Origin: Lepidodermella squamata
Lineage: Eukaryota; Gastrotricha
DNA: 64,000 bases
Reading direction: 5' to 3'
Assembly (NCBI GenBank): GCA_047495785.1
Contig: JBLDXI010000056.1
Location: 434,001 to 498,000 of the forward strand
Shown: positions 10,801 through 21,800 of the stretch, one piece after another
Position numbering within the stretch: position 1 is the first letter of the stretch
How the letters are laid out: each line of letters starts with the position of its first letter
Position numbers and translations under genes: made by a program
Notes under the pieces: model-generated
What the model saw: the letters and a program-made list of their open reading frames with translations, nothing else
What the model was told of the DNA's origin: nothing
The model's database searches: none

Positions 10801-13277
10801 AAATCGGCTTTTCGCGGATGAATTGCCAAGTTTCGAGCTTGACTGATCTGGGTCATGTTCCTGGTATGGCGGTGGTTTCCCAGGGTCGTCTAATTTCGCT
10901 GGAGATTTCCTGCAGGAAAATTCATTTTAGAAATTCAACAAATTAAGGAAATATTTTCAAATCCGGATGGAGATTTAGCCAATTTAGAGCTGAGATGGAA
11001 AAGAAAAATGATAAATTAATAGACGGTCGAAGATCAATTGGAAGATCAGAAAATCTCTTTAAAATAAAGTAAAAATAGCGCGTCATGAGATTTTTCCATC
11101 TTTTCTGAGGAACTTGTTTTAGGAACCTCAAAACCGGCTTGATTTCAGGATAGGAAATCGGAGATTGTTCTCCTTTAGTTATGTGGTTTCTACAGCCCAT
11201 TTACTCATTTTTTGAGAAAGGAAACCATTTTTTGCAGAGAAGGTAAGCTTTCTAAGATAACCTTTAGCCTGAATCTTGCCTTTCAACGTAAAGAGCTGTA
11301 ACACTTGAAAAATAAGCATCAAAATTCTGAATTTAAAAACGCCAACGAGGATAGAATTATGCTCACATCAACATAGAGCTGCTGTCTAATCTTGATGGCT
11401 CTGGAACTTTCGCAACCTGGTCGACAGTTGGAGGCAACTTCGGCGGCTTTGGCTCCAAAATTATGACAGTTTTCGGCGATTTTACAGCCCGCGGCTTAGC
11501 TTCAGCTTCCTCTTTGCTCTCCACATTTTCGAGCTTATTTTCCGGCTGTTTTTCTCGATTTGTCAACGGCCGTTCTGTGTTTTGTTTAGCCGCTCGTTCA
11601 ATGTCGGTATTAGCATTAGTTATTGCACCTTGAGTTGTAGCATTTAGAAGCACAGATGAAGCTTTGTCGTCAATAGGCGATGACGGCGGAACGTCTTCGT
11701 TCTCATTCTCACCCGGTAGCAACTCGTCAGCGCTCGAGTCCATATTGTTTGCATTACTTATGGACGAAATACCTAAACTAGGTATCATGACATGAACGGG
11801 TTTTTGCTTGTTCGGAGTGGAACCGAGTTTCAGGCGCAATCGATCACGTTCTCGCATCTCCTTATCGCTCCGTTTTTGAGCAAGCGCCTCTTTCACCATC
11901 CGAATTTTATCGCCATAGGTCGATTGAACAAATCCGGTATATGCAAGATGACGCGATGCTGGCGCCGATTCGCTCCTCTTCGCCACGTTAGAATCCATCA
12001 TATGAACTGAAGGGGATGGGGGAGGGGCATGGTCGTTGCTTTTCGAAGAGTGCACCGCTGAAAACCGGAAATTAATTTGTGACATGGCGGTCATTATTGC
12101 AAGGTTACCGTTCAGGAAAAACATGGTCTTATTTTCAGGCTCGAGTGGCGAAGGTCCGATACAAGCTTCAACAACGTTCATTGAGACTGAAGTGTCGCTG
12201 CGACGGCTCTGTAGTCTCAGTGGGCCGTGGTGCTTGGCGCATTTGCTACACGGGGTAACCGTCAATCGAGGAGTCGGGCGAACTGAAGCTGTTCTGATTC
12301 GCTTCGGAAGACGAACTGTTATCTTGTCGCTCTTGTCACCACTAAACGATGAAAAGTCAAATGTTTTCAACTACCTTTACAGAAGTAAAACTTACTCCTG
12401 AGACTTGGCTTCGTCTCCCGATTTTTCGCCCTCACTTTTCGTAGCAGGTTTGTACGGATTTTTGAGGGATTCTTAGAAAGCTTTCTGTAGCTTGGAAGTG
12501 ATGTCATGAATCGCAAGTTTATCCTCTGGTTCAAGCCAGTGTAGAGGAGTGCTACGTCTGCAATGCAAATTTTTAAAACATCATCTCAGCGAAATAGCAG
12601 TTATAATTGCACACTCGTTGCATGCTACACAATGTGCTTTTAATCATGCTAGTATACATGTAGATAGCACAATCATTCTAAAGTGATTAACACGATTAAT
12701 ATTAAGCTACTTGGTTTTACCAGAAAAATGATTGAATCAGCTGAGAGATTAAAAATTGTTACCTTTATGTGAAATTTTATCTTGATAGAAAAACAAACCT
12801 TGTGTTGAGTTTTAGCTCAGAAATGTAATCGATCATTTCTCCTTTTCTGGGAAATGCTAATGTCATTTCATCAACAGTTTCGCCATCAGAATCTGAAGCA
12901 TAGCCAGGGTTCGAAAGTGAACTATGCGGGCGAATACTGTCGCAATAGCAGAAATGAAGACATGGTGCTTCTGGTTTCTCGCACGTTCGAGTCATTACAG
13001 AATGCTGATTAGATGTAAATTAAGAACTGGACTGTCGTTATAAAACAAATTTACCGGAAAATGTTTGCCATACTCCAAAATCAAGCGTTGTAAATGACCA
13101 CAATCTTCGACAGTTTCTGTCGCATTGCTCCAGACCGGCACCCTTGCGCCTGCACCCAGTGGAGCTCTATATATTATTGGATGCAAGGTAGATTATTTAT
13201 TTATAAAAAATAAGTATAACTTACGACATGGACCGCTTGCCATACCCGCTCGGAAGGATCTGAACCTTTTTTAACAT
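7811..13277 (-). CDS. Large low-complexity and coiled-coil protein of unknown function
   Basis: The minus-strand exons, 5' to 3', are 13277-13225, 13166-13055, 13004-12799, (12557-12396), 12341-11367, 10909-9736, 9446-9114, 8941-8744 and 8230-7811. All phases close. The start is MLKKVQILPSGYGKRSM; a splice acceptor (AG 13289-13290) sits a few bases upstream. The first half is Ser/Pro/Thr-rich and basic, then comes a long acidic stretch (EDEDEFDDSDEE). The last roughly 330 residues are charged heptad-like coiled coil rich in E, R and A (for example EYAEQKRIELEKREREIDAM). Lacking an obvious motor, kinase or membrane segment, it looks cytoskeletal or ciliary, but I cannot name it. The fourth exon carries an in-frame TAA at 12473-12475; skipping it leaves the frame intact (about 1156 residues). 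Confidence 0.75.
12396..12557 (-). other. Candidate poison cassette exon with in-frame TAA
   Basis: The segment has a good acceptor (CATTGCAG) and a consensus donor (GTAAGT), and is 162 bases long, a multiple of three. Both flanks are phase 2, so including or skipping it preserves frame. Its own frame contains TAA at 12473-12475 with open coding-like sequence on both sides (KLQKAF, stop, ESLKNPYKP). Confidence 0.55.
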
Positions 13278-13289
13278 TCCGAGCGGATC

Positions 13290-16160
13290 TATTACAACAC
13301 CTACAAGCATTAAGGAAGCGATACTTAGATGAGTTAGAATCAATGAAGAAAAACGAAAGGTGAATGGCGAAGTAATTAATAATGCGCGATTCATAAAATA
13401 CACGAGATCAAAGGCCAATGAATTGACGTACTATTTTTACTTGGATTAAGGAAAACCGCAAGCACAATTGATGTACGATACGGTGAAAGATACTCTGCAT
13501 GTAAAGGATCCGATCGCATGTTTACTTCGTCGCTTAGCAATATTATTTCTAAAATTGTGTTATGTTAAGAATAATTTGTTTTTAGTCATATTTAATTTTT
13601 TACATAGCAAAGTTCATAAAGTATTATTTATTATTTTGGCGCGCAGGACTTTTGAAAATCAGGGCGGCTAATCTCTTGTGTTTTTGGCGAGTGCAGATTC
13701 CTGAGTGTACAGGTGGTGAGTAAGGCGACTCACTTTATGCGCATTACTACTTTGTATTATTATGCTTTTACCAGCATCATCATTCACTAAGAAAAGCTTA
13801 TCTTATGTACTCAAGTTACTACGACTCGCTACTCATTTCTGCTCGCGGCCAAGTTATTTTTTACTTGCTTGGTCTATGTATCATGTTCTCGTCGATTCTG
13901 ACAGTACTTTGAGAGGTCCTGGATTCAGAATTCAAGCCGGTTTAGTTCTATTTCCTATCAAATTTCTGCTTTCTGATCATTTTGGTAGGTTTCCATCACT
14001 GCTTACATCCTTTCCCCTTTGAGAGAAGAGAGAAGTAGAATCAATCGATCAATCAATGAATCAATCAATCAGTTATTTTGTTATTCCTTATTCAAATTGA
14101 AAATCTTGCTCTTATAGTATAATAGTTTTAAAATTCGAACAAGAGTACGCTTGGCACCCAAGACCAAGATACTCACAATTGCTATAATGATAATATGAAG
14201 GGCATCAACTACATATAATGCTAATTATAACAATATAAGTATTACGGAGGTTTTTACGATGAAGCGAAATGTATCATCGTCAACTGATAGATTTTATGCT
14301 GATGACATAGGTATAGCATATAATGTATCACATTTGGTTCCTACATTTGAGTAAATGAAGGTTAAGAGAACAATAAGGTACTACATTCTGTGAAAAATCG
14401 GCCCAATATGGCCCAACATGTATGGACAATTATTTCGCCTCAAAAAATCTTCCCTGCTTCTCTGCAACCTGTGCGATTTGCGTGCTAGAGATTATATAGT
14501 TCGTTTTTATTTTAATAATCCAAAAGTATGTAATTTCGCATACTATTAGGTATTATTTGCATTGGTTAATAGCTATACTCCCGCTCCTGCTTACAGCCGA
14601 ACGTCAATTACTTAATAGATTTTCAGAAAGGCAGAATTGTCAAAGCAGATCTGGTTCTTCAATTCAGAAGCCTTCATGCATGATTTACCGTCATCTCTGA
14701 GACCTGCGACTTATTAATAGTGGATTTGACTATTCTGGCACTAACTAATTTAGAAAAAACAAGCATGTTCCTAATTCCTAAAGAATTAAGTTCCTGTTTC
14801 TTTCTTCATCTTATTCAAATAAGTACCGTACAGCCGTATCGTTCGGCTAAATACATTTTCAGTTCATTGACTTTAGTACTAGTTTGTTTCAATGATTTGA
14901 TCTGTGTCAAGTTGTGAGCTGTCAGCTTCAAGTGTCACGTTGATTGATCTGCTGCTGCTGCTGTTGTTTCTTAAGGTGTATAGACGGCGTAGCAATAACA
15001 GTATACCTGCGATAAAGATTGATAACAAATTGTTTGTGCGAGTCCCTTGTGTTAGTTGGCCGTAATGATACCACAATGCGCGGGGCAAACACTTGACCGC
15101 ATTATGTTTATTCAACTGTCACGTCAATTTAGCTTTTGCTGGTATTTTTAGCCTGGACGTACATGCTATCAAATTACCTCGCAGCATTAAAATTTGTGGA
15201 TATTGTGGTTGTATACATGGATGTTTGCTGGCGACAACGTTGAATGGCCGTGTAAATTACACATTAGTTTTTTCCTTGAAGAAGAAGCTTGATATATATA
15301 TTTCACTATAAGCACGCGTCGTCAATTTCAAAGCAGCAAAGCGAGGCTAATATTTTGAGTCTAGCAAATGGCTGTGATAATCATAAATTTATGCAAATTT
15401 CACCTCAGTTGAAGAGATTAGCCGCTGTTCTACTGAATAGACGTAAACTCTTACCGACTACTATTCAGGCATATAGTTTCTACACATTCATGGAGTCTAA
15501 AGAACAATAAACCAAAAGTAATAATATTGTGACCTCTCACTCGCTCGCTCACTCACTCACTCAGCGTCGAGCAAGAAAGAATGTGCCCACGGTGCTTGTG
15601 CGCTCCTTGTTTTCAGGGCTCTAAAATCCATGTTATAGCGAGGTTGGTTACTGGTTCGATTAGACTTAATGGCGAGCGGCTGTTAGTGTCTCTTGAGGTT
15701 TTCGCAGCCGTAATGTATCACTTTACATGGTACCGCCATCTGTTGTTCTTCCTCTTCCATCTCTTGCTGTTGCTGTTGCTGTAGAGCTGGGTGAGCGTTT
15801 TATCGCAGCGGAATTTCGCCGCCTGCATTCCACTGCGTCGCATGGACTGCGTAATGTAAATGGGCTTCCGAGCGACAATTTCCGCGTCATTATTGCGTAA
15901 CAGTAACAACAATGTGTTGACATTGATTGTTTACTTTCGAAAGACTTTCGACGCCGCCCCTTTGTTACTCGGTGCGCGTATATAATCAATTATTAGTGAA
16001 ACATTATGATTTCGCGTAAATGGCATATTACTATGGATTCACAGTTATTCTCGACCGAGAAGACAGAAATCTGTCTTCGGCAGTGAAAGGGTTAAGAGGC
16101 CGAATTGTAATTCAGAAATTTTTTAACCAACTATTGCTCTCAATTTTTGTTCAAGAATAA
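13290..16160. other. Gene-free AT-rich region upstream of the coiled-coil gene
   Basis: No credible coding exon is seen here. It contains repeat copy A, an (AATC)n tract near 14040-14072, a (CTG)n tract near 14950, and a (CTCG/CTCA)n tract at 15540-15562. A near-perfect inverted repeat, GAAGACAGA-AA-TCTGTCTTC, lies at about 16058-16077. The coiled-coil gene's promoter should lie at its left end. Confidence 0.6.
13608..14890 (+). repeat. Dispersed repeat copy A, interrupted by about 950 bp
   Basis: 13608 to about 13847 matches 16226 to about 16447 base by base over long runs (GGCGCGCA, CAGGGCGGCTAATCTC, GGTGGTGAGTAAGGCGACTC, CATCATCATTCACT). The homology resumes at about 14803-14890 (ATTCAAATAAGTA, ACATTTTCAGTTC). 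The intervening 950 bases are absent from copy B. Both copies keep a GTGAGT...ACTCAC hairpin. Confidence 0.8.
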
Positions 16161-16162
16161 TG

Positions 16163-16201
16163 GCCTAAATGCACGCGTTTGTTTGTTTGTCTGGAGATGC
16201 G
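16163..16201 (+). repeat. 39-bp perfect direct repeat, left copy
   Basis: This is identical over 39 bases to 16880-16918 (it starts GCCTAAATGCACGCG and ends GGAGATGCG). The two copies bracket about 680 bases that include repeat copy B. Confidence 0.9.
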
Positions 16202-16225
16202 TCAAGTTTGAAATTGGTCAAAAAT

Positions 16226-16540
16226 GAAGTTCATAATGTATTATTTATTGTTTTGGCGCGCATACGACTTGCGAAAATCAGGGCGGCTAATCTCACTTGT
16301 GTTTTTGGCGAGTGTACAGGTGGTGAGTAAGGCGACTCACTTTATGCGCATTACTACTTTGTTATCTAGGCTTTTACCAGCATCATCATTCACTTTAAAA
16401 AACTGATCCTATATAATTTCGTCATAGTTACTACTTACTACCCATTTCTTCATCTTCATTCAAATAAGTATTGCACAGCCTTCATGTTATGCTAACTACA
16501 TTTTCAGTTCGTTGACACTTTACTGAAGTTCATCAGTTTG
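16226..16540 (+). repeat. Dispersed repeat copy B, uninterrupted
   Basis: This is the continuous partner of copy A (13608-13847 plus 14803-14890). It differs by scattered substitutions and small indels. Confidence 0.8.
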
Positions 16541-16879
16541 TTCACCGCATCAAATTTCCACTAACAATGCGCGCACTAATAAAAAATAAAAAGTCCGCCT
16601 TAATAATTTTCAAAATGAAATTTGTCGCAAGCTGATTGGCTCGCGTCAGCGACTCAAAACTGCAGAAATTTTCTATAAAAGGGAAGAAAGGAAGAGCGCC
16701 GCGTCAGAGCCGCGGCGCAATTGGAAGAGTGGAAGAAGAGTGGAAGAGAGAGAGTGGGAGAAATAGAAGGAAGAAGAGGGAAGAGGGAAGAGGAAGAATT
16801 TCCGCGCCGGCATGTTGTGTTCTTGTTGCATCACGTATCATAACAGGCGGACACAAGGCGGACACGCCCTCTCGAACGC

Positions 16880-16918
16880 GCCTAAATGCACGCGTTTGTT
16901 TGTTTGTCTGGAGATGCG
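16880..16918 (+). repeat. 39-bp perfect direct repeat, right copy
   Basis: This is the partner of 16163-16201. Absence of divergence implies a recent duplication or selection. Confidence 0.9.
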
Positions 16919-18877
16919 CCTGTCCTTGACGCGCGTCGTCTTGTCGTCTTACCGAGGTCGTGTGGAGGTCGACTGAAAAACCCGAATAATTCGGAGCTAC
17001 CTGATGTAAACAATCAGAGCTAACTCGTTTAATGCGCCCTATTTTTTCTCATGCCTCATTGCATTTAGCAGCAGTTTTTCGGTTTTTAGCGCGTTTTTAG
17101 CACGCGCCTTCAATTTTATTACTATTCGACAAACAGCACATTTTCGGCGCGTGCCGTGAATTGCATCAACTTTTCTCAATCTTTTTATTGCAGATTTAGG
17201 TTGACCTATATTACGGTCCGCGCGAGTTCCGCGAAATTTCAACACGCGCCCTGTTTCTAAAAACACGCGTCACGCAAACGTGAAAGAACTATTTAAAGAA
17301 CGGTACGAAGGTCACCGTTAGGTCGGTAAACGGATAATTACCGTGCGTCTCGTCGTCGTCGCTCCCATTTTTCGGTCGCGTTGTTTCGCGCGCGCCAGTC
17401 TTGACACTTAGTATTTAAAGTTGAACGTGATATTTATTGAAGGCGTGTGCGCCTCGCCTGACCTTTTGTTTTGTCGTCGTCGTCGTCGTCGTTATTGTTG
17501 TTGTTGTAGTCGCCGCCGTCGTCGTCGTCGCTTGCACGAGCAAGATGGCCGCTTTGCTACCTCAACTCTGCTACTACTGCTACTCGGCGACTGCTGCGAA
17601 ATTAAACGCGATCGCGCGTGTTATTAGCCAGTAATGAGAGTCGACACTCTCACCGGCGCCACTCTTATTACACTTTCTTCACTTTTATTTTGAATCGAAC
17701 TGGGTAGATGCTCACCTGGCCGCGAGTGCGAGAGTTTACACCGGACCTTGTGACCTTCCGCTATTTCAGTCTTAATTACTTACGCCGTGCTTAATTACTA
17801 GCAGACGATGACCTTATTTTTTTCCCGTTTATTTAGATAGCTACTAGGTATTATTATTATTATTTGATACTGCACGTGTTTATTTTCAGAAAAGTGAGAA
17901 AACCGCGATTTGTCACTTTTATTACCTACTGACATACGATGTGTTTGTGTGTGCGAAATACGCATTTTATTGCTGGCAATAAAATGGAAAAACAGCGCTG
18001 CGCCATTAAAATGCGATTAAGGCGCCCGATTTTTCTCCCGTTCGCTCTCTTTCTCACCTTTCGCAATAGTTAATTAATCGTTGCACCACTTCTGCCGGGT
18101 GATGAGAGACATCGGCCTTGAGACTAAAACGGCAACTGTTCAGCCATCAGCCACGCTTGAATGCGCCCTTCGAGCATATGGCGCGTGGCGCGATGAAAGG
18201 CGCTGAACAGCCCGCGGGTGTTGCGCAAGGCATCGCGGCGATCGATTTCACGAGTGGATTACATGCGCTGGTAGTATTAGTAGCAGCAGTAGTAGCTTTA
18301 TAGCCACCAGCAGCCGATCCAATTTCGCAGGCTGTTCTCGCCTCCTGTTCGCCGGACAGACAGCTAGGCGATGAGTTCAATTGCAGCTTATAGTAGCCGA
18401 CGGGCTCATTATTATTTCATTACTGTTTACCACCACCAACCACCCCGCCCATGCCAAAATTATTTACCGACCTAACTCGCTTTTTGCTTTTCTTTTTGTT
18501 GATCATTAATACTTTCTTCTAGCTTGCCGGTTGTTATTATTAAATATTAACGACTTCTCGTTCGTGTTTGTTGGCGTGTAATGTCCCACTGCGTCGTTTC
18601 GTTAATTACAAAAGCCACACCAGGTAGCAGCTACTCATACAACGGCTGGTTTTAAAATTCGCATTAAATTACGCAGCCGTTATGCTTTCTCGCTGATTGA
18701 AATTCTATTTTATTAGGTCATACCTGCTTTTCTAGTTTTATTTTCGAAGAAAAAACTTGTGCGTTGCTGCTTGACCTAGTGCGCGGATTACGTTGTTTTA
18801 TTACTATCAATTAAAACAGCAAGTGCGCTGTTTTGCGATTTTATTACTTGCTAATTGCTGTTATTTCTGTTTTATAG
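16919..18877 (+). promoter_or_regulatory. CpG-rich upstream region and probable 5' UTR of the Fasciclin-2 gene
   Basis: GC and CpG content rise sharply relative to neighbours, with CGTCGTCGTC tracts at about 17474-17530 and many GCGCGC motifs. A strong acceptor (TTTCTGTTTTATAG, AG 18876-18877) immediately precedes the Fasciclin-2 ATG. That implies either an upstream non-coding exon in this region or trans-splicing. I cannot place the transcription start. Confidence 0.4.
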
Positions 18878-18878
18878 A

Positions 18879-21800
18879 ATGGGTCGTCCGCCATTACTTT
18901 TACACTTGTTGATGATTTTATTTAAAAACTCGTTGTTAACACTGCTGGTTTTATTAACTTATTCTTCTTCTTCATTGGACGGTGGTGTTGTCAGCGCTCA
19001 GCAGCCGCAGCAGCAGAATGAGGCTGCCGATTTGATAGTCAGCCCTAACATGACGGTGATTTACAAAGCGATAGGCGACGGCGTTGTTCTGGGCTGCACG
19101 GCCCGCATGACCCGAAACCCGCAATTATCGTGGTACTCGCCGGACGGGTCCGAAGTGTGGGAGGAGGTTCAGACTTACCGCATTTCGAAAGAACAACAGG
19201 ACAACACGTTGAAGCTCATCATCGCCAACATTCAGGTAATTATTCCTAAAGCTTGATCGAATTTTTGATGCATTATTCTTTATTGTTATAGGACAACGAC
19301 CAGGGTGACTGGACGTGCCAGGGCGTTGTTGAAGGCCGAACACTTAAGCGTACAGTGTCGCTGCGAATTTTCCAGAAAATCTCGTTCGAGAATTTCGTCG
19401 AATTTCAAAAGCCGATCGCCGGCACAACAGCGACAATTCGGTGCGTGGTGCGCGGCTCGCCGACGCCGATCGTCACGTGGATGAAGGGCGAGAAGACGCC
19501 GGGGCGGCAGTCGTCGATGATCAACAGCGGCGGGCGGTACACGATAACGCAGGACGGCCTGCTCATCGAGAATGTGTCGCGGGCGGACTCTGGGTTTTAC
19601 AAGTGCATCGCGCAGCAGTTGAATTCGGTCATCACCGAGTACGCGTCGCGTGTCATCGAAGTCGAGGTGCATGTGCCGGCGAAGATAGTCGCCTACAACC
19701 AGTCGGTGGTTATGATGGAAGAGTCGGAGGGCATCGCCACCGAGTACCGCGTCTACTGCAATGCAACCGGCTGGCCGGAGCCGTCCTTCTACTTTTACAA
19801 GGTGCGAAAAAACAACGATGCGCTATTACATCAATCGAGAGATTCATAAATATTTCAGCTAACTGCTAACAATTTCTCAAATTTCGGAAAATTTAAATTC
19901 AAATTTTGAGTTTAAAAGTTTACGAGCGATTATTTTTAGGGTCTCTCAGAGATTATTAAGAGCCGAATCGATTAGCAGAGGTTAAAATTACGAGGAATTT
20001 GTAGGTGACTGGTGAAAACTGATTTGACTTGTTTTCGCAAAAGAAAGTCCCATTGAATCCAGTTTAGTTTATTCAAAACATGTGAAAAATGACACGATTG
20101 TCTTATAAATTCCCTGAATTTGCTTTGCTAGCAAAACTTGGTAGAATAATTTGCCAACCGCGCTAGTTTTGCTTGAATTCGTTGTTTAGCTTGATTGCTT
20201 TCCAAGGTAACTGAGGGGATTTTTAGATATTTTGCACTGTAAGGTAACAGGCTTGCAAGCTGTTTATAATATCGAAAAAATCGTAAATTAAAATATGCTT
20301 TAACTGTCATAATTTTTATAGGTATCTTTCCGAGCTTGAGAGGGAGTATTTATAAATGTTGGGGCATGATAAAGCGTTTTTTAGCATATTCCGCGCGAGT
20401 TTTCAAATCTAAGTTTTCAAAATGAATTTTTAAGTGACATTTGTGATCAGACTGGGGAAAGAGTTTCAACTTGGAGACAAATTTTTGAAAATTCGCAAAA
20501 CAAGACTCCAATATTGAACCTTGAACCCCGATATTTCGCGTTTTTATATCGAAATTCTCAAACTCGTAAGCTCTTCTGTTTGAATCGAGGGATTTCACAT
20601 GTTTTTTTTTTTATCAAATTGTGTTGATATTTTGTTATTAATATGTTGTTGTTGTTGTTATGAATAGGGCACATCGCCGACACCTGAGCGGCGGCTTGGC
20701 AACAGCCCGGACAACCGGTTCTTCATCGAGACGTCGTCGCGTGAAGGCTACGGCGCGATGGTGTTCCGGCGCGTGCGCATCGAGGACGGCGGCGACTACA
20801 CGTGCGAGGCGTACAACGGCGACTACGACGCGGACCGCAAGCTCATCCACGCGCGCATCATCGTGCCGCCGCGCTTCGACCGCGTCTGGAACATGACCGT
20901 CCGCGAGTCCATGACCGCCCAAGTCATTTGCGACATCAACATTTGGTAAATTCCTAATTTTACCCTTCAGACATTTGTAAATTGGACGATTTCAATTTTT
21001 GTGAATACAAAATGATGCTCACTAGTTTCGAAAAATCTTTTTTTGGACGATTCCAAGGCAATATCTTGAATACCTCAATTTTTTCTAAATATCGGAAATT
21101 CCTGAATTTTTCTAATCAAATCCATTCGTTTCAAAATTCAAGTGTTTTTGTACCCATTTTTAGGACTACTCAGCCGATGACGTTGAGCTGGCGTAAAAAC
21201 AACGGCTCTGAGCTGGTGATACCCGAGGGGCAGACGGGCCGGTTCAAGTCGTGGTTCCAGAACTTCACCGAGCAGTACCAGTTCTCGCGGTTCTACCTCG
21301 AGATCGCGAACACGCAGCCAGACGACCTCGGCAACTGGACGTGCGATGCGCGCAACGAGGGCGGCAACCGCTCCCACAACACCTCCGTCTACGTCAACTT
21401 TGTACCCAGATTCCCGCCAGATATTCAGGTATTTTTTTTCATTTTTCAAAAATTTCAAATCTTTTATGAATTTTCGAAAATTTTAATTTTCTAATATTTG
21501 TTTCAGGTGTACAAGTTGTATGGCTATCCGCAGCTGTTCATCAACCTGACGTGCTACATCAAGGCGTACCCGGAGCCGTTCGGTTCCGTGTGGCTGCACA
21601 ACGGCCAAATGATCACCGGGCACAACGCGACGTATAAAACATTTTACGAACGCTATACGGGGCCTGATGTGTTTCAAATGACGACGAATTTCACGTTGAA
21701 GTTACTCGTGAATATTCCGGCGGGCGGGTATGCGGAGGACAACTGGGTCTACGGCAAGTACGACTGCCAGATATCGAACGAGGCCGGCGTGGCGACGCAT

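Noticed and set aside
14040-14075. CRISPR-like repeat array
   Set aside because: The AATC/AATCAATC units are a simple tandem microsatellite without spacers, in a eukaryotic genome.
18855-18878. Earlier ATG (18855) for the Fasciclin-2 start
   Set aside because: It lies within the pyrimidine tract and AG of a strong splice acceptor at 18877, so it is probably intronic.
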